Below, one piece after another: positions 40,026 to 48,845 of a stretch of DNA of 64,000 nucleotides. The notes under the pieces are model-generated. The model was not told where the DNA came from. It made no database searches and was given only the letters and a program-made list of their open reading frames with translations. This DNA comes from Berkiella sp963803015. Its GTDB lineage: Bacteria; Pseudomonadota; Gammaproteobacteria; Berkiellales; Berkiellaceae. Every line of letters starts with the position of its first letter. The stretch's first letter is position 1. Where the stretch lies: the NCBI GenBank assembly GCA_963803015.1, contig CAWDKV010000004.1, forward strand, positions 124,001 to 188,000, written 5' to 3'. The translations under genes were made by a program, and so were the position numbers.

Positions 40026-42833
40026 TTATTTTAATGCGTCAGACACAAGTTTTTCTTGCTGTTCATTATGCGCCTGGAGATATCCTGCAGCGGGTGACGC
40101 TGAGGCTTCGCGGCCTGCATATTGCAAGGTTTGCTTGGCAGAAAGACAAGCGTGAATATGATGTTGAGAAGAATACCATGCGCCTTGGTTTCTGGGCTCT
40201 TCCTGACACCAGACCACTTCGGTTGCCTGTGGATATTTCTCCAATGCTGCTCTGAGTTCAGGCTCAGGGAAAGGATAAAGCTGCTCAATACGGAAAATCG
40301 CAACATGATTAAGCTTATCTGCATCTCGTTTCGCTTCTAAGTCGTAATAGACTTTTCCACTGCAAAGCACTACTTTTTTCACCTTTTTGGCATCAAGTGC
40401 TTTGACTTCAGGAATGACCACTTGGAATGATCCATTGATAAAATCAGCCAATTCACAAGAAGCCCCTTTATGTCTCAGCAAGCTCTTTGGTGACATCACT
40501 ACCAGCGGTTTGCGCAGATTTCTTAACATTTGTCTTCGCAACATATGAAAGACTTGAGCTGCACTACTTGGTACACAGACTTGTATATTATGTTGGGCAC
40601 AAAGTTGCATGAATCTTTCTAATCGCGCGGAAGAGTGTTCTGGCCCTTGCCCTTCATAGCCATGAGGCAATAGCATAACTAGTCCACAGACTCGTCCCCA
40701 CTTTTGCTCACCTGAACTAATGAATTGGTCGATAACTACTTGTGCACCATTGGCAAAATCACCGAATTGCGCTTCCCAAATAACTAAAGAGGTAGGATCA
40801 GTTGTTGAATAGCCATACTCAAATCCTAGTACGGCTTCTTCAGATAAAAGAGAATCAATCACTCTAAAACAAGCTTGATTTTCTTTTATATTAGCTAAAG
40901 GAATATAGGTGTTTCCTGTTTGTTGATGATGCAAAACGGCATGACGATGGAAAAAAGTACCACGGCCACTGTCTTGTCCAGAGAGTCGAATAGGAAAACC
41001 TTCATCGATAAGTGAAGCGTAAGCTAGAGTTTCAGCAAAACCCCAATCGGCTGGCATTTCGCCTTTAGCCATCTTTTCTCTTTCTTCATAGATTTTAGCG
41101 ACCCGCGGATGGATATCAAAATCTTTAGGGATAGCTATAAGCCTACTAGATAATTGCTTTACTTTTTCTGCAGAAATTTGCGTCGTAACTTTTTCGCGCC
41201 AATCTTTTGCAAGGTAGCGTGACCAATCGATCACATGACTGTTTTGGCTAACACTGACTACATTTAAAGCAATGCATTCACCTTTCTCAAGTTGATCTCT
41301 ATAAGCTTTCACCATCTCATCTGAGTGATCTTCTTTAATGACGCCTTCTTGGATAAGCTGCTTGGCGTAAACTTCTTTAATGGTGGGATGTATCTTAATT
41401 TTTTTATACATAACGGGTTGCGTTGCAACCGGATCATCTGCTTCATTATGACCATGACGGCGATAACACACTAAATCTATCACCACATCTTTATTAAAAT
41501 GCATGCGATAGTCTAAAACTAATTGCGCGACTAATAACACGGCCTCTGGATCATCTGCATTCACATGAAAAATAGGTGCTAAAACGACTTTTGCCACATC
41601 TGTGCAATAAAGCGTTGAACGCGCATCATGCGGATTACTGGTGGTAAATCCCACTTGATTATTAATCACAATATGCACTGTTCCGCCGATACCATAACCG
41701 CGAGTTTGCGACATATTCAAGGTTTCCATGACGACACCTTGACCTGCAAAAGAAGCATCTCCGTGGAGTGCGATTGCTAACACTTTGTTATGATCTTTAT
41801 CTTTTGAGCGCTTTTGTCTTGATCGAACAGAGCCTGCTACAACGGGGGTAACAATTTCCAAATGCGATGGATTAAAAGCCAAGGCTAAGTGAACATTCCC
41901 ACCTGGTGTTTTAACATCGGAGGAAAATCCTTGATGGTATTTCACATCTCCTGACTCGTGCTGGGTAGAGTGTCTGCCTTCAAATTCATCAAATAAATCA
42001 CGCGGATGTTTCCCAAGAACGTTCACCAAAACATTTAAACGACCGCGATGCGCCATACCCATAACTGTTTCACGTACACCTTGGCTGCCTGCGCGTTGAA
42101 TCAGTTCATCCATTAAGGGAATAAGGGCTTCTGCACCTTCTAAGGAGAATCGCTTAGCGCCAGGGTATTTAGCGCCCAAGTATTTTTCTAAGCCTTCTGC
42201 CGCAGTTAATCGTTCTAATAAGCTCAATTTTCTTTCTTTGCTTAAAGCGAGCTGCGCTCTTGATCCTTCAATGCGTTGTTGGATCCAAGCTCTCTCCTCT
42301 CTGGAGGGGATATGCATGTATTCGGTACCTATCGATCCACAATAAGTATCATTTAAGGCTTTATACAGTGCTCCTAATGGCATCGTCTTAGGACCAACAA
42401 AAGTCTCAACATCAAATACTGTGCCAAGATCATTCACCGATAAACCATAGTCTTCTAAAGAAAGCTCGGAAGCATTTTCATCTAAAAGCTCACGCATCCC
42501 TAGAGGATCAATTTGCGCGTGCAAATGACCTTGTGCTCGATAAGCATTAATTAAACGTAAAACTTGAATTTGTTTTAACTCATGTTCAACAGGCACTTCT
42601 GAGGCATTACTCAAACCACCATTTAAAGAAGCTGATTTGGCTAACGCGATAAATTCCGATTGGATTTTGGCATGAGAGACATCAGAGACAGCCGCATTTG
42701 CCGATAATTTCGCAAAATACTCCTGCCATTCTTTAGGCAATTGATTACGGTCTTGTAAAAATTGCTCGTATAAACTTTCTAGATAAGCAGCGTTGCCTCC
42801 GTCAAAAACGGAAGAGTCCCACTGAGATTTCAT
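40026..42833 (-). CDS. sucA: 2-oxoglutarate dehydrogenase E1
   Basis: This thiamine-diphosphate enzyme decarboxylates 2-oxoglutarate. The frame opens at 42926, but the conserved N-terminus begins at MKSQWDSSVFDGGNAAYLESLYEQF; the ATG at 42833 has AAGG about 5 bases upstream and is chosen here. That gives 935 residues, the normal length. Visible signatures include MGMAHRGRLNVLVNV, GDASFAGQGVVMETLNMS, YRRHGHNEADDP and LLPHGYEGQGPEHSSARLERF. It heads sucABCD. The gap to sdhB (42834-43030) holds a GGGGCATCGTTTCCCC hairpin and could contain its own promoter or a terminator of another transcript. Confidence 0.95.
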   Translation of the reverse strand: MKSQWDSSVFDGGNAAYLESLYEQFLQDRNQLPKEWQEYFAKLSANAAVSDVSHAKIQSEFIALAKSASLNGGLSNASEVPVEHELKQIQVLRLINAYRAQGHLHAQIDPLGMRELLDENASELSLEDYGLSVNDLGTVFDVETFVGPKTMPLGALYKALNDTYCGSIGTEYMHIPSREERAWIQQRIEGSRAQLALSKERKLSLLERLTAAEGLEKYLGAKYPGAKRFSLEGAEALIPLMDELIQRAGSQGVRETVMGMAHRGRLNVLVNVLGKHPRDLFDEFEGRHSTQHESGDVKYHQGFSSDVKTPGGNVHLALAFNPSHLEIVTPVVAGSVRSRQKRSKDKDHNKVLAIALHGDASFAGQGVVMETLNMSQTRGYGIGGTVHIVINNQVGFTTSNPHDARSTLYCTDVAKVVLAPIFHVNADDPEAVLLVAQLVLDYRMHFNKDVVIDLVCYRRHGHNEADDPVATQPVMYKKIKIHPTIKEVYAKQLIQEGVIKEDHSDEMVKAYRDQLEKGECIALNVVSVSQNSHVIDWSRYLAKDWREKVTTQISAEKVKQLSSRLIAIPKDFDIHPRVAKIYEEREKMAKGEMPADWGFAETLAYASLIDEGFPIRLSGQDSGRGTFFHRHAVLHHQQTGNTYIPLANIKENQACFRVIDSLLSEEAVLGFEYGYSTTDPTSLVIWEAQFGDFANGAQVVIDQFISSGEQKWGRVCGLVMLLPHGYEGQGPEHSSARLERFMQLCAQHNIQVCVPSSAAQVFHMLRRQMLRNLRKPLVVMSPKSLLRHKGASCELADFINGSFQVVIPEVKALDAKKVKKVVLCSGKVYYDLEAKRDADKLNHVAIFRIEQLYPFPEPELRAALEKYPQATEVVWCQEEPRNQGAWYSSQHHIHACLSAKQTLQYAGREASASPAAGYLQAHNEQQEKLVSDALK

Positions 42834-42969
42834 TTTGCCTTCTTGCATGGCCTTTACCCCATAGTATAAAGGGGACAATCCCACGTACCCCGTAATGGTT
42901 TCTCTTATCACTCTGCCTTTAAGCACATGTCATCATTAAAGCGCAACTTTAACGAGACAAGTTGCCTTC

Positions 42970-43000
42970 GGGGCATCGTTTCCCCTTGGCGCCTAGCCTA
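42970..43000. repeat. Hairpin and 13-mer inverted copy upstream of sucA
   Basis: GGGG-CATCGTTT-CCCC is followed by GGCGCCTAGCCTA (42988-43000). The inverse complement of that 13-mer, with one difference, recurs beyond sdhC (46288-46300), so the sdh genes lie between two inverted copies. Confidence 0.45.
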
Positions 43001-43030
43001 ACTTCAAATTGATTGATTAAATTTTTCGAA

Positions 43031-43732
43031 TTAAATATCTTCGTCGAGCATTTGTGTTCGAATTGTGGCAATCGCTTCTGTTGGGTTTAATCCCTTCGGG
43101 CAAACATCAGCACAATTCATAATAGTGCGACAACGAAACACACTATAAGCATCATTTAAGTGCATTAAGCGCTCTCGAGTTTGATCATCACGACTATCCA
43201 CTATAAAACGAGTCGCTTGTAGCAAAGCCGCTGGCCCTAAAAACTTATCGGGATTCCACCAATAAGAGGGGCAAGCACTAGAGCAACATCCACACATAAT
43301 ACATTCATATAAACCATCTAATTTTTCCCTATCGATAGGAGACTGTAAACGCTCCTTCGTGGGTTCAGGTTCCTTATTGATAAGATAAGGTTTGGCTTTT
43401 GCATATTGCGCATAAAATTGCGTCATATCGACAATTAAATCACGGATAACCGGCATCCCAGGAAAAGGACGAATAACGATAGGTCCTTTTAGCGATTTAA
43501 TGGGAGTGATGCAGGCTAACCTATTTTTACCATTAATGTTCATGCCATCAGAACCACAAACACCTTCCCCACAAGAACGTCTAAAGCTAAGTGTTTCGTC
43601 TTGCTCGGCTTTAATCAATTTCAAGGCATCCAGCACCATGACGGCCCCTGACTTTTCAACGTCAACATGGTAATTTTGCATGAAAGGGGCTTGATCTTTC
43701 TCAGGATCAAATCGGTATATTGAAAAATCCAT
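43031..43732 (-). CDS. sdhB: Succinate dehydrogenase iron-sulfur subunit
   Basis: The 233-residue subunit carries three iron-sulfur clusters from SdhA-bound FAD to quinone. The Cys signatures are intact: SCGEGVCGSDGMNINGKNRLAC (2Fe-2S), CIMCGCCSSACP (4Fe-4S) and CRTIMNCADVCPKGLNP (3Fe-4S). DFSIYRFDPEKD is a typical start. It follows sdhA by 13 bases and is the last gene of sdhCDAB. Confidence 0.96.
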   Translation of the reverse strand: MDFSIYRFDPEKDQAPFMQNYHVDVEKSGAVMVLDALKLIKAEQDETLSFRRSCGEGVCGSDGMNINGKNRLACITPIKSLKGPIVIRPFPGMPVIRDLIVDMTQFYAQYAKAKPYLINKEPEPTKERLQSPIDREKLDGLYECIMCGCCSSACPSYWWNPDKFLGPAALLQATRFIVDSRDDQTRERLMHLNDAYSVFRCRTIMNCADVCPKGLNPTEAIATIRTQMLDEDI

Positions 43733-43745
43733 CGCTTATCCCTAG

Positions 43746-45506
43746 TTAGTATACTCTCTCTTTTGGCTCAAAAGGTGGAACCGTTTTGGGCTGCATGTTT
43801 ACAGGACGAAAACCTATACTATCATCAGAAAAATAAAGGGTATGCTTCAACCACTTTTTATCATCACGCTGAGGAAAATCCTCTCTTGAATGCGCTCCCC
43901 GGCTTTCTTGCCGAGCTTGAGCGGAGACTGCCGTTGCTATGGCAACAGCAAGTAAATTATCCAACTCTAGAGCTTCAATTCTAGCTGTATTAAACACTTT
44001 AGTTTTGTCACTAAGTGTAGCATGCCCCAATCTTTCTCGCAGCACTTTTAATTTCTCAATGCCACTTTCCATCACATCATGTGTTCTAAAAACGCTGAAA
44101 TCATTTTGCATTATTTGTTTTAAAGCTAACCTGATATCAGAGACTCGCTCGCCTTGTTTGGTATTTTCCCAACGAGTGAGCCGCACCATCGCGTGTTCAA
44201 TATCATCATTGCTGACAATCCCAGCATCCATTCCTTGATTTAAAATTTCATGGATGTGAATGCCGGCTGCTCGACCAAAAACCACTAAATCAAGAAGTGA
44301 ATTACCCCCTAAGCGATTGGCACCATGCACAGATACACAAGCACACTCCCCAACTGCGTATAAACCCTCAACAATCGTTTCGCTACCGTTATTTATCCCT
44401 ATCACTTGCCCATATTCATTGGTTGGGATCCCGCCCATCATATAATGGCACGTCGGAACAACAGGAATAGGCGCAATGATGGGATCAGCGCCAGCAAAGG
44501 TCATGGCTAATTCTCTAATGCCAGGTAAACGAGATTTAATCACATCAGCACCAAGATGTTCTAGTTTCAATAAAACGTAATCTTTACGCGGACCGCAACC
44601 TCGTCCTTCCCGAATTTCAATGGCCATGGCGCGTGAAACCACATCACGTGAAGCCAGATCTTTGGCGTGCGGTGCATAGCGCTCCATGAAGCGCTCACCA
44701 TCTTTATTGATTAAATAGCCGCCTTCACCACGACAACCTTCTGTGACTAACACGCCAGCACCTGCAATGCCAGTAGGGTGAAATTGCCACATTTCCATAT
44801 CTTGGACCGGAAAACCCGCTCGCAATGCCATGCCAATACCATCGCCCGTATTGATAAGAGCATTGGTAGTCGAGTTAAAAATCTGGCCTGCGCCCCCGGT
44901 TGCTAAGACCACCGCTTTACTTTTCATGAAAATCGGTTGGCCAGTTTCAATGTTCAATACCACCACGCCAGCAATACTGCCGCTTTGGGTTTTAACCAAA
45001 TCAATGGCATACCACTCACTAAAAACCGTAACATTCGATTCAAGATTTTTTTGATATAAGGTGTGGAGTAAAGCGTGACCTGTACGATCAGCTGCAGCTG
45101 CTGTACGTGTGGCTTGTTCACCACCAAAATTTCTGGATTGGCCACCAAAGGGTCTTTGATAAATAGTACCGTCTTCAAAACGCGAAAATGGTAGCCCCAT
45201 GTGTTCTAGTTCATACACCACTTCCGGGCCCACTTTGCACATATATTCAATGCAATTTTGATCGCCTAAGTAATCTGAGCCCTTCACGGTATCAAACATG
45301 TGCCAGCGCCAATCGTCTTCGTGCTTATTACCTAAGGAAACAGTAATCCCGCCTTGCGCAGAAACAGTATGAGAACGCGTTGGAAAAACTTTAGATACTA
45401 AAGCGACATTACGGCCCTTTTTGGCAAGCTCTAAGGAAGCGCGCATGCCAGCGCCCCCGGCACCAATGATAATGGCATCAAACGTTCTTTGTGCTGGAAT
45501 CGTCAT
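43746..45506 (-). CDS. sdhA: Succinate dehydrogenase flavoprotein subunit
   Basis: This catalytic subunit of complex II oxidises succinate to fumarate. The frame opens at 45557, but the family N-terminus (MTIPAQRTFDAIIIGAGGAGM) begins at the ATG at 45506, five bases past the sdhD stop, and that start is chosen. It has a Rossmann GAGGAGMRA, the covalent-FAD His in RSHTVSAQGG, HPTGIAGAGVLVTEGCRGEGG and the active-site segment CACVSVHGANRLGGNSLLDL. Length is about 586 residues, as usual. Confidence 0.95.
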   Translation of the reverse strand: MTIPAQRTFDAIIIGAGGAGMRASLELAKKGRNVALVSKVFPTRSHTVSAQGGITVSLGNKHEDDWRWHMFDTVKGSDYLGDQNCIEYMCKVGPEVVYELEHMGLPFSRFEDGTIYQRPFGGQSRNFGGEQATRTAAAADRTGHALLHTLYQKNLESNVTVFSEWYAIDLVKTQSGSIAGVVVLNIETGQPIFMKSKAVVLATGGAGQIFNSTTNALINTGDGIGMALRAGFPVQDMEMWQFHPTGIAGAGVLVTEGCRGEGGYLINKDGERFMERYAPHAKDLASRDVVSRAMAIEIREGRGCGPRKDYVLLKLEHLGADVIKSRLPGIRELAMTFAGADPIIAPIPVVPTCHYMMGGIPTNEYGQVIGINNGSETIVEGLYAVGECACVSVHGANRLGGNSLLDLVVFGRAAGIHIHEILNQGMDAGIVSNDDIEHAMVRLTRWENTKQGERVSDIRLALKQIMQNDFSVFRTHDVMESGIEKLKVLRERLGHATLSDKTKVFNTARIEALELDNLLAVAIATAVSAQARQESRGAHSREDFPQRDDKKWLKHTLYFSDDSIGFRPVNMQPKTVPPFEPKERVY

Positions 45507-45510
45507 GAAT

Positions 45511-45837
45511 TTATTTGCCCCATAAAATGAAGGATCCCCAAACCACATAACCGGCAAGCATCAGTAAAATAATGCTTTGGCATGTGAAACGAAAAAACAG
45601 GGGTTTGATATAATCTGTTAGAATGATGGTAAGACCAATCCAAGCATGCCAAGCGATTGCTATAAGCGCAAACAAAGTGCCCATTTGCATGATGGGATGT
45701 AAAAATAGACCGTGCCATTGTTCATAAGAGACTGGCGAATGTTGAAAAATAAAGGCAAAAAGGAAAAAGGTATAACCCATTAAATAAAGAGCGGTCAATC
45801 GTTGGATCTTCCATTCTCTGATGCCGTTTTGCGTCAT
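45511..45837 (-). CDS. sdhD: Succinate dehydrogenase membrane anchor subunit D
   Basis: This small three-helix anchor, with SdhC, holds heme b and the quinone site. The chosen start is MTQNGIREWKIQRLTALYL at 45837, whose ATG overlaps the sdhC stop (ATGA). Membrane segments are visible near TALYLMGYTFFLFAFIF, TLFALIAIAWHAWIGLTII and SIILLMLAGYVVWGSFI. The His in AWHAWIG and Asp-Tyr in LTDYIK are the conserved heme and quinone positions. Confidence 0.9.
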   Translation of the reverse strand: MTQNGIREWKIQRLTALYLMGYTFFLFAFIFQHSPVSYEQWHGLFLHPIMQMGTLFALIAIAWHAWIGLTIILTDYIKPLFFRFTCQSIILLMLAGYVVWGSFILWGK

Positions 45838-46226
45838 ACTCCCTTCCCCCATAAAAAGAACAAGGCAAGCCACACGATGATGCTTCCAACGATGACAACC
45901 AAGGCACTCTTGCGCGCGGTTTGTAGAGAATCCCCGAGGTGGATGTCCATTAGTAAATGCCTAATCCCAGCAAAAAAATGAAAAAGGAACGCCGCTAAAA
46001 AGGTCCAAAGAATAGTTAAACCCAATGGCGTTTTACTATATCCCTTCACCGCAAGTAACCCCTCTTCTGAGCCTAGTGAGCGTTGGAGCGCAAATAAGAG
46101 AAAAGGAATTAGTAAGAAAACTAATACTCCTGCTACGCGGTGCGTAATAGAAACTTTAGCCGAAAGCGGAAGGTCGATAGTTAAAGGATTGATGTTTAGA
46201 GGTCTTTTTTTATTCACTTTACTCAA
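45834..46226 (-). CDS. sdhC: Succinate dehydrogenase cytochrome b556 subunit
   Basis: This 130-residue cytochrome subunit starts RPLNINPLTIDLPLSAKVSITHRVAGVL, the family's N-terminal Ser/Arg quinone-site region. Its heme-binding His lies in FHFFAGIRHLLMDIHLG (near residue 90). There are three hydrophobic segments. It is the first gene of sdhCDAB, divergent from gltA across a 228-base gap. Confidence 0.93.
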   Translation of the reverse strand: MSKVNKKRPLNINPLTIDLPLSAKVSITHRVAGVLVFLLIPFLLFALQRSLGSEEGLLAVKGYSKTPLGLTILWTFLAAFLFHFFAGIRHLLMDIHLGDSLQTARKSALVVIVGSIIVWLALFFLWGKGV

Positions 46227-46287
46227 CTCATTTCGATCTTTTGATTTATACTCGCAGCACTTTGGTTTTACCCTTAAGGGGCACGCG

Positions 46288-46300
46288 TAGGCTAGGTGCC
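46288..46300 (-). repeat. 13-mer inverted copy upstream of sdhC
   Basis: TAGGCTAGGTGCC is the reverse complement of GGCACCTAGCCTA, 12 of 13 bases the same as 42988-43000 but inverted. A CCCTTAAGGG palindrome (46271-46280) adjoins it. Confidence 0.4.
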
Positions 46301-46349
46301 GAAGGACGAGTATATTTTATCATACAGTGATTATAATCCTAAATCACAC

Positions 46350-46367
46350 CTTAATCTTTAGATTAAG
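46350..46367. promoter_or_regulatory. Dyad in the sdhC-gltA divergent control region
   Basis: CTTAATCT-TT-AGATTAAG is a perfect 8-bp dyad roughly midway between sdhC (46226) and gltA (46455). The shared, AT-rich gap (46227-46454) must carry both promoters, so a dimeric regulator binding here could control both TCA transcripts. No known operator is recognised. Confidence 0.4.
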
Positions 46368-46454
46368 ATTACTATCTAGCTTAGGTTTAAACTTGCTAGG
46401 CAAAACGTTTATACTTGCTTTATTCACACTAGAACGAAACTGTTAGGAGCCTCT

Positions 46455-47747
46455 ATGACATCTGAGTTTGCCAAATTAATCCTCCCCGGCAAAGAAGAAG
46501 CCATCACTCTTCCCTTGCTTCATGGCACACTTGGACCCAACGTCGTGGATATTGGCTTGTTAGGAAAAGAAAATATTTTTACTTTTGATCCCGGCTTTCG
46601 TTCTACTGCTGCTTGCGAATCCAAAATTACTTTTATAGATGGCGAGAAAGGGCAACTGCTACACCGTGGTTATGCTATCGAGCAATTAGCGCAAAGCTCT
46701 GATTTTCTGGAAGTGTGTTTTCTTTTATTATTTGGCGATCTCCCGAATAGTGCTCAAAAAAGTAAATTTATCGCAAGTGTCAAAAATCACACTTTAGTCC
46801 ATGAACAGTTAATTAAATTTTTCAGTGGTTTTAGAAGAGATGCGCACCCCATGGCCATTTTATGTGGGGTTGTCGGCGCATTATCCGCTTTTTATCACGA
46901 CTCTTTAGATATCAAAAATGAATCGCATCGTGAAATCGCTGCATTTAGACTCATCGCTAAAATGCCGACTCTTGCCGCGATGTGTTACAAATACTCACTG
47001 GGTCAACCTTTTGTTTATCCGCTCAACCACATGGATTATGCCGAAAATTTCTTATACATGATGTTTTCTGTCCCCTCGGAAACCTATAAACCCAATCCCG
47101 TACTAAATAAAGCAATGGATTTAATCTTTATTTTGCATGCAGATCATGAGCAAAATGCGTCAACCTCAACGGTTCGCTTAGCAGGCTCTTCTGGGGCGAA
47201 TCCTTTTGCTTGTATCGCAGCAGGAATTGCCGCACTCTGGGGACCGGCTCATGGCGGTGCTAACGAAGCAGTTTTAAATATGTTGCAAGAAATTGGTCAC
47301 GTCGACAATATCCCTACTTTTATTAAACGGGCAAAAGATAAAAGTGATCCTTTCCGTTTAATGGGCTTTGGGCATCGCGTTTATAAGAACTTTGATCCTC
47401 GCGCAACAGTGTTACGTAATACTTGTCATAAAGTCTTAACCGAATTAGGTTTACATGACGATCCGCTGTTTGCCATTGCACTCAAGCTTGAAGAAATCGC
47501 GTTGCAAGATGACTATTTTATTCAGAAAAAGCTTTATCCCAATGTCGACTTTTATTCTGGTATTATTTTGCGAGCCATTGGCATCCCTACCAATATGTTT
47601 ACGGTCATTTTTGCCCTCGCTCGTACTGTCGGTTGGATTGCGCATTGGAATGAAATGATTAGCGAACCTAATCTTAGCATTAGCCGTCCGCGCCAGCTCT
47701 ATACCGGCAAAAAGCAGCGCGATTTTATGCCGATGAATAAGCGATAA
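46455..47747 (+). CDS. gltA: Citrate synthase
   Basis: This 430-residue enzyme condenses oxaloacetate and acetyl-CoA. Catalytic signatures are WGPAHGGANEA (His), MGFGHRVYKNFDPRA (His) and the Asp in NVDFYSGIILRAIGIPTNMFTVIFA. The length and N-terminus fit the hexameric type II enzyme of gammaproteobacteria. TTAGGAG lies about 9 bases upstream of the ATG. It is divergent from sdhCDAB and followed by galE after six bases, so galE is probably co-transcribed. Confidence 0.96.
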   Translation: MTSEFAKLILPGKEEAITLPLLHGTLGPNVVDIGLLGKENIFTFDPGFRSTAACESKITFIDGEKGQLLHRGYAIEQLAQSSDFLEVCFLLLFGDLPNSAQKSKFIASVKNHTLVHEQLIKFFSGFRRDAHPMAILCGVVGALSAFYHDSLDIKNESHREIAAFRLIAKMPTLAAMCYKYSLGQPFVYPLNHMDYAENFLYMMFSVPSETYKPNPVLNKAMDLIFILHADHEQNASTSTVRLAGSSGANPFACIAAGIAALWGPAHGGANEAVLNMLQEIGHVDNIPTFIKRAKDKSDPFRLMGFGHRVYKNFDPRATVLRNTCHKVLTELGLHDDPLFAIALKLEEIALQDDYFIQKKLYPNVDFYSGIILRAIGIPTNMFTVIFALARTVGWIAHWNEMISEPNLSISRPRQLYTGKKQRDFMPMNKR

Positions 47748-47753
47748 TACGTC

Positions 47754-48755
47754 ATGTCATCCGCTAAAGTGCTCATTACCGGAGGCGCCGGTTATATTGG
47801 CAGCCATCTCGTGCATGCCTTGCAAGAAGCATCCCACACCGCGCTTGTTGTTCTAGATAATTTAGAAACAGGCTTTGCTGAGGCCGTTCCCTCTTCTATC
47901 CGTTTAGTGAAAGGAGATATAAAAGATAGCACCCTTCTCAATAGTCTGATGGCAAATGAGGCTTTTGAAACGGTTATCCATCTTGCCGCCTCAACGTTCA
48001 TTCCAGAGTCATTGCAAAATCCAGGTAAATATTATGAGAATAATACCTTTGGCACCTTAAATTTATTGCAAGCTTGTGCAAAACATCGTATCAAAAATTT
48101 CATTTTTTCTTCAACAGCCGCGGTGTATGCGCCAGCCTCTAATCAAAAACTCCATGAAGCAAGTCCGACGCTCCCTCAAAATCCTTATGGCCATTCTAAG
48201 TTGATGGCAGAACAAATGATTCAAGATTTTGCGAAGGCGCATGATTTACGCTACATCATTTTACGTTACTTTAACGTAGCAGGCGCTTCCCCTAGTGGAT
48301 TACTTGGTCAACGTAATGCCAAGGCTAACCATTTAATCAAAACAGCTGTGCGAACGGCTTGTGGTTTACTGCCGAATACGCCCATTTTTGGCAATGACTA
48401 TCCTACCTTTGATGGTACCTGTATTCGTGATTTTATTCATGTCAGCGATTTAGCACAGGCGCATGTTCAAGCGTTGCATTATTTACAACAAGGTGGGGAC
48501 TCGCTTACGCTCAATTGTGGTTATGGTCATGGCTATAGCGTAAAAGAAGTAATTGCCACACTGGAAAAAATTCTCGGTAAAACCTTACCAGTCACACTTG
48601 AAGGTAGAAGAGAAGGTGATCTTGCTGAAGTCATTGCCGATGCTCGCGCGATACAGCATATCTTACCTTGGCGCCCTCAATTTAATGCGCTGACCACTAT
48701 TGTGGAGAGTGCGCTCAATTGGGAACAAAAGCTGCATTTAGAAAATACAAAGTAG
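47754..48755 (+). CDS. galE: UDP-glucose 4-epimerase (GalE family)
   Basis: This 333-residue short-chain dehydrogenase/reductase interconverts UDP-glucose and UDP-galactose for surface polysaccharide. Motifs are GGAGYIGSHLVHAL (NAD binding), FSSTAAVYA with the catalytic Ser, and NPYGHSKLMAE for Tyr-X3-Lys. It also has LRYFNVAGASPSGLLGQ and GTCIRDFIHVSDLAQAH, both typical of GalE. The ATG lies six bases after the gltA stop, an unusual partner for citrate synthase. Confidence 0.88.
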   Translation: MSSAKVLITGGAGYIGSHLVHALQEASHTALVVLDNLETGFAEAVPSSIRLVKGDIKDSTLLNSLMANEAFETVIHLAASTFIPESLQNPGKYYENNTFGTLNLLQACAKHRIKNFIFSSTAAVYAPASNQKLHEASPTLPQNPYGHSKLMAEQMIQDFAKAHDLRYIILRYFNVAGASPSGLLGQRNAKANHLIKTAVRTACGLLPNTPIFGNDYPTFDGTCIRDFIHVSDLAQAHVQALHYLQQGGDSLTLNCGYGHGYSVKEVIATLEKILGKTLPVTLEGRREGDLAEVIADARAIQHILPWRPQFNALTTIVESALNWEQKLHLENTK

Positions 48756-48845
48756 TTTTCCCCTGTTTTTTTATCTCCTCTCTGAACTTTTTAGGAACTC
48801 CGCGGTCTGACCTTCAGGTTAGTTGTTCCCATATAAGGTTCAATC

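Noticed and set aside
39602..40255. Open frame of 217 codons on the plus strand
   Set aside because: It is antisense to sucB and the end of sucA; the Ala/Ser-rich product is the shadow of the sucB linker.
46393..46415. TTGCTA…TATACT as a sigma-70 promoter for gltA
   Set aside because: The spacing between the boxes is only 11 bases, too short for a standard promoter.
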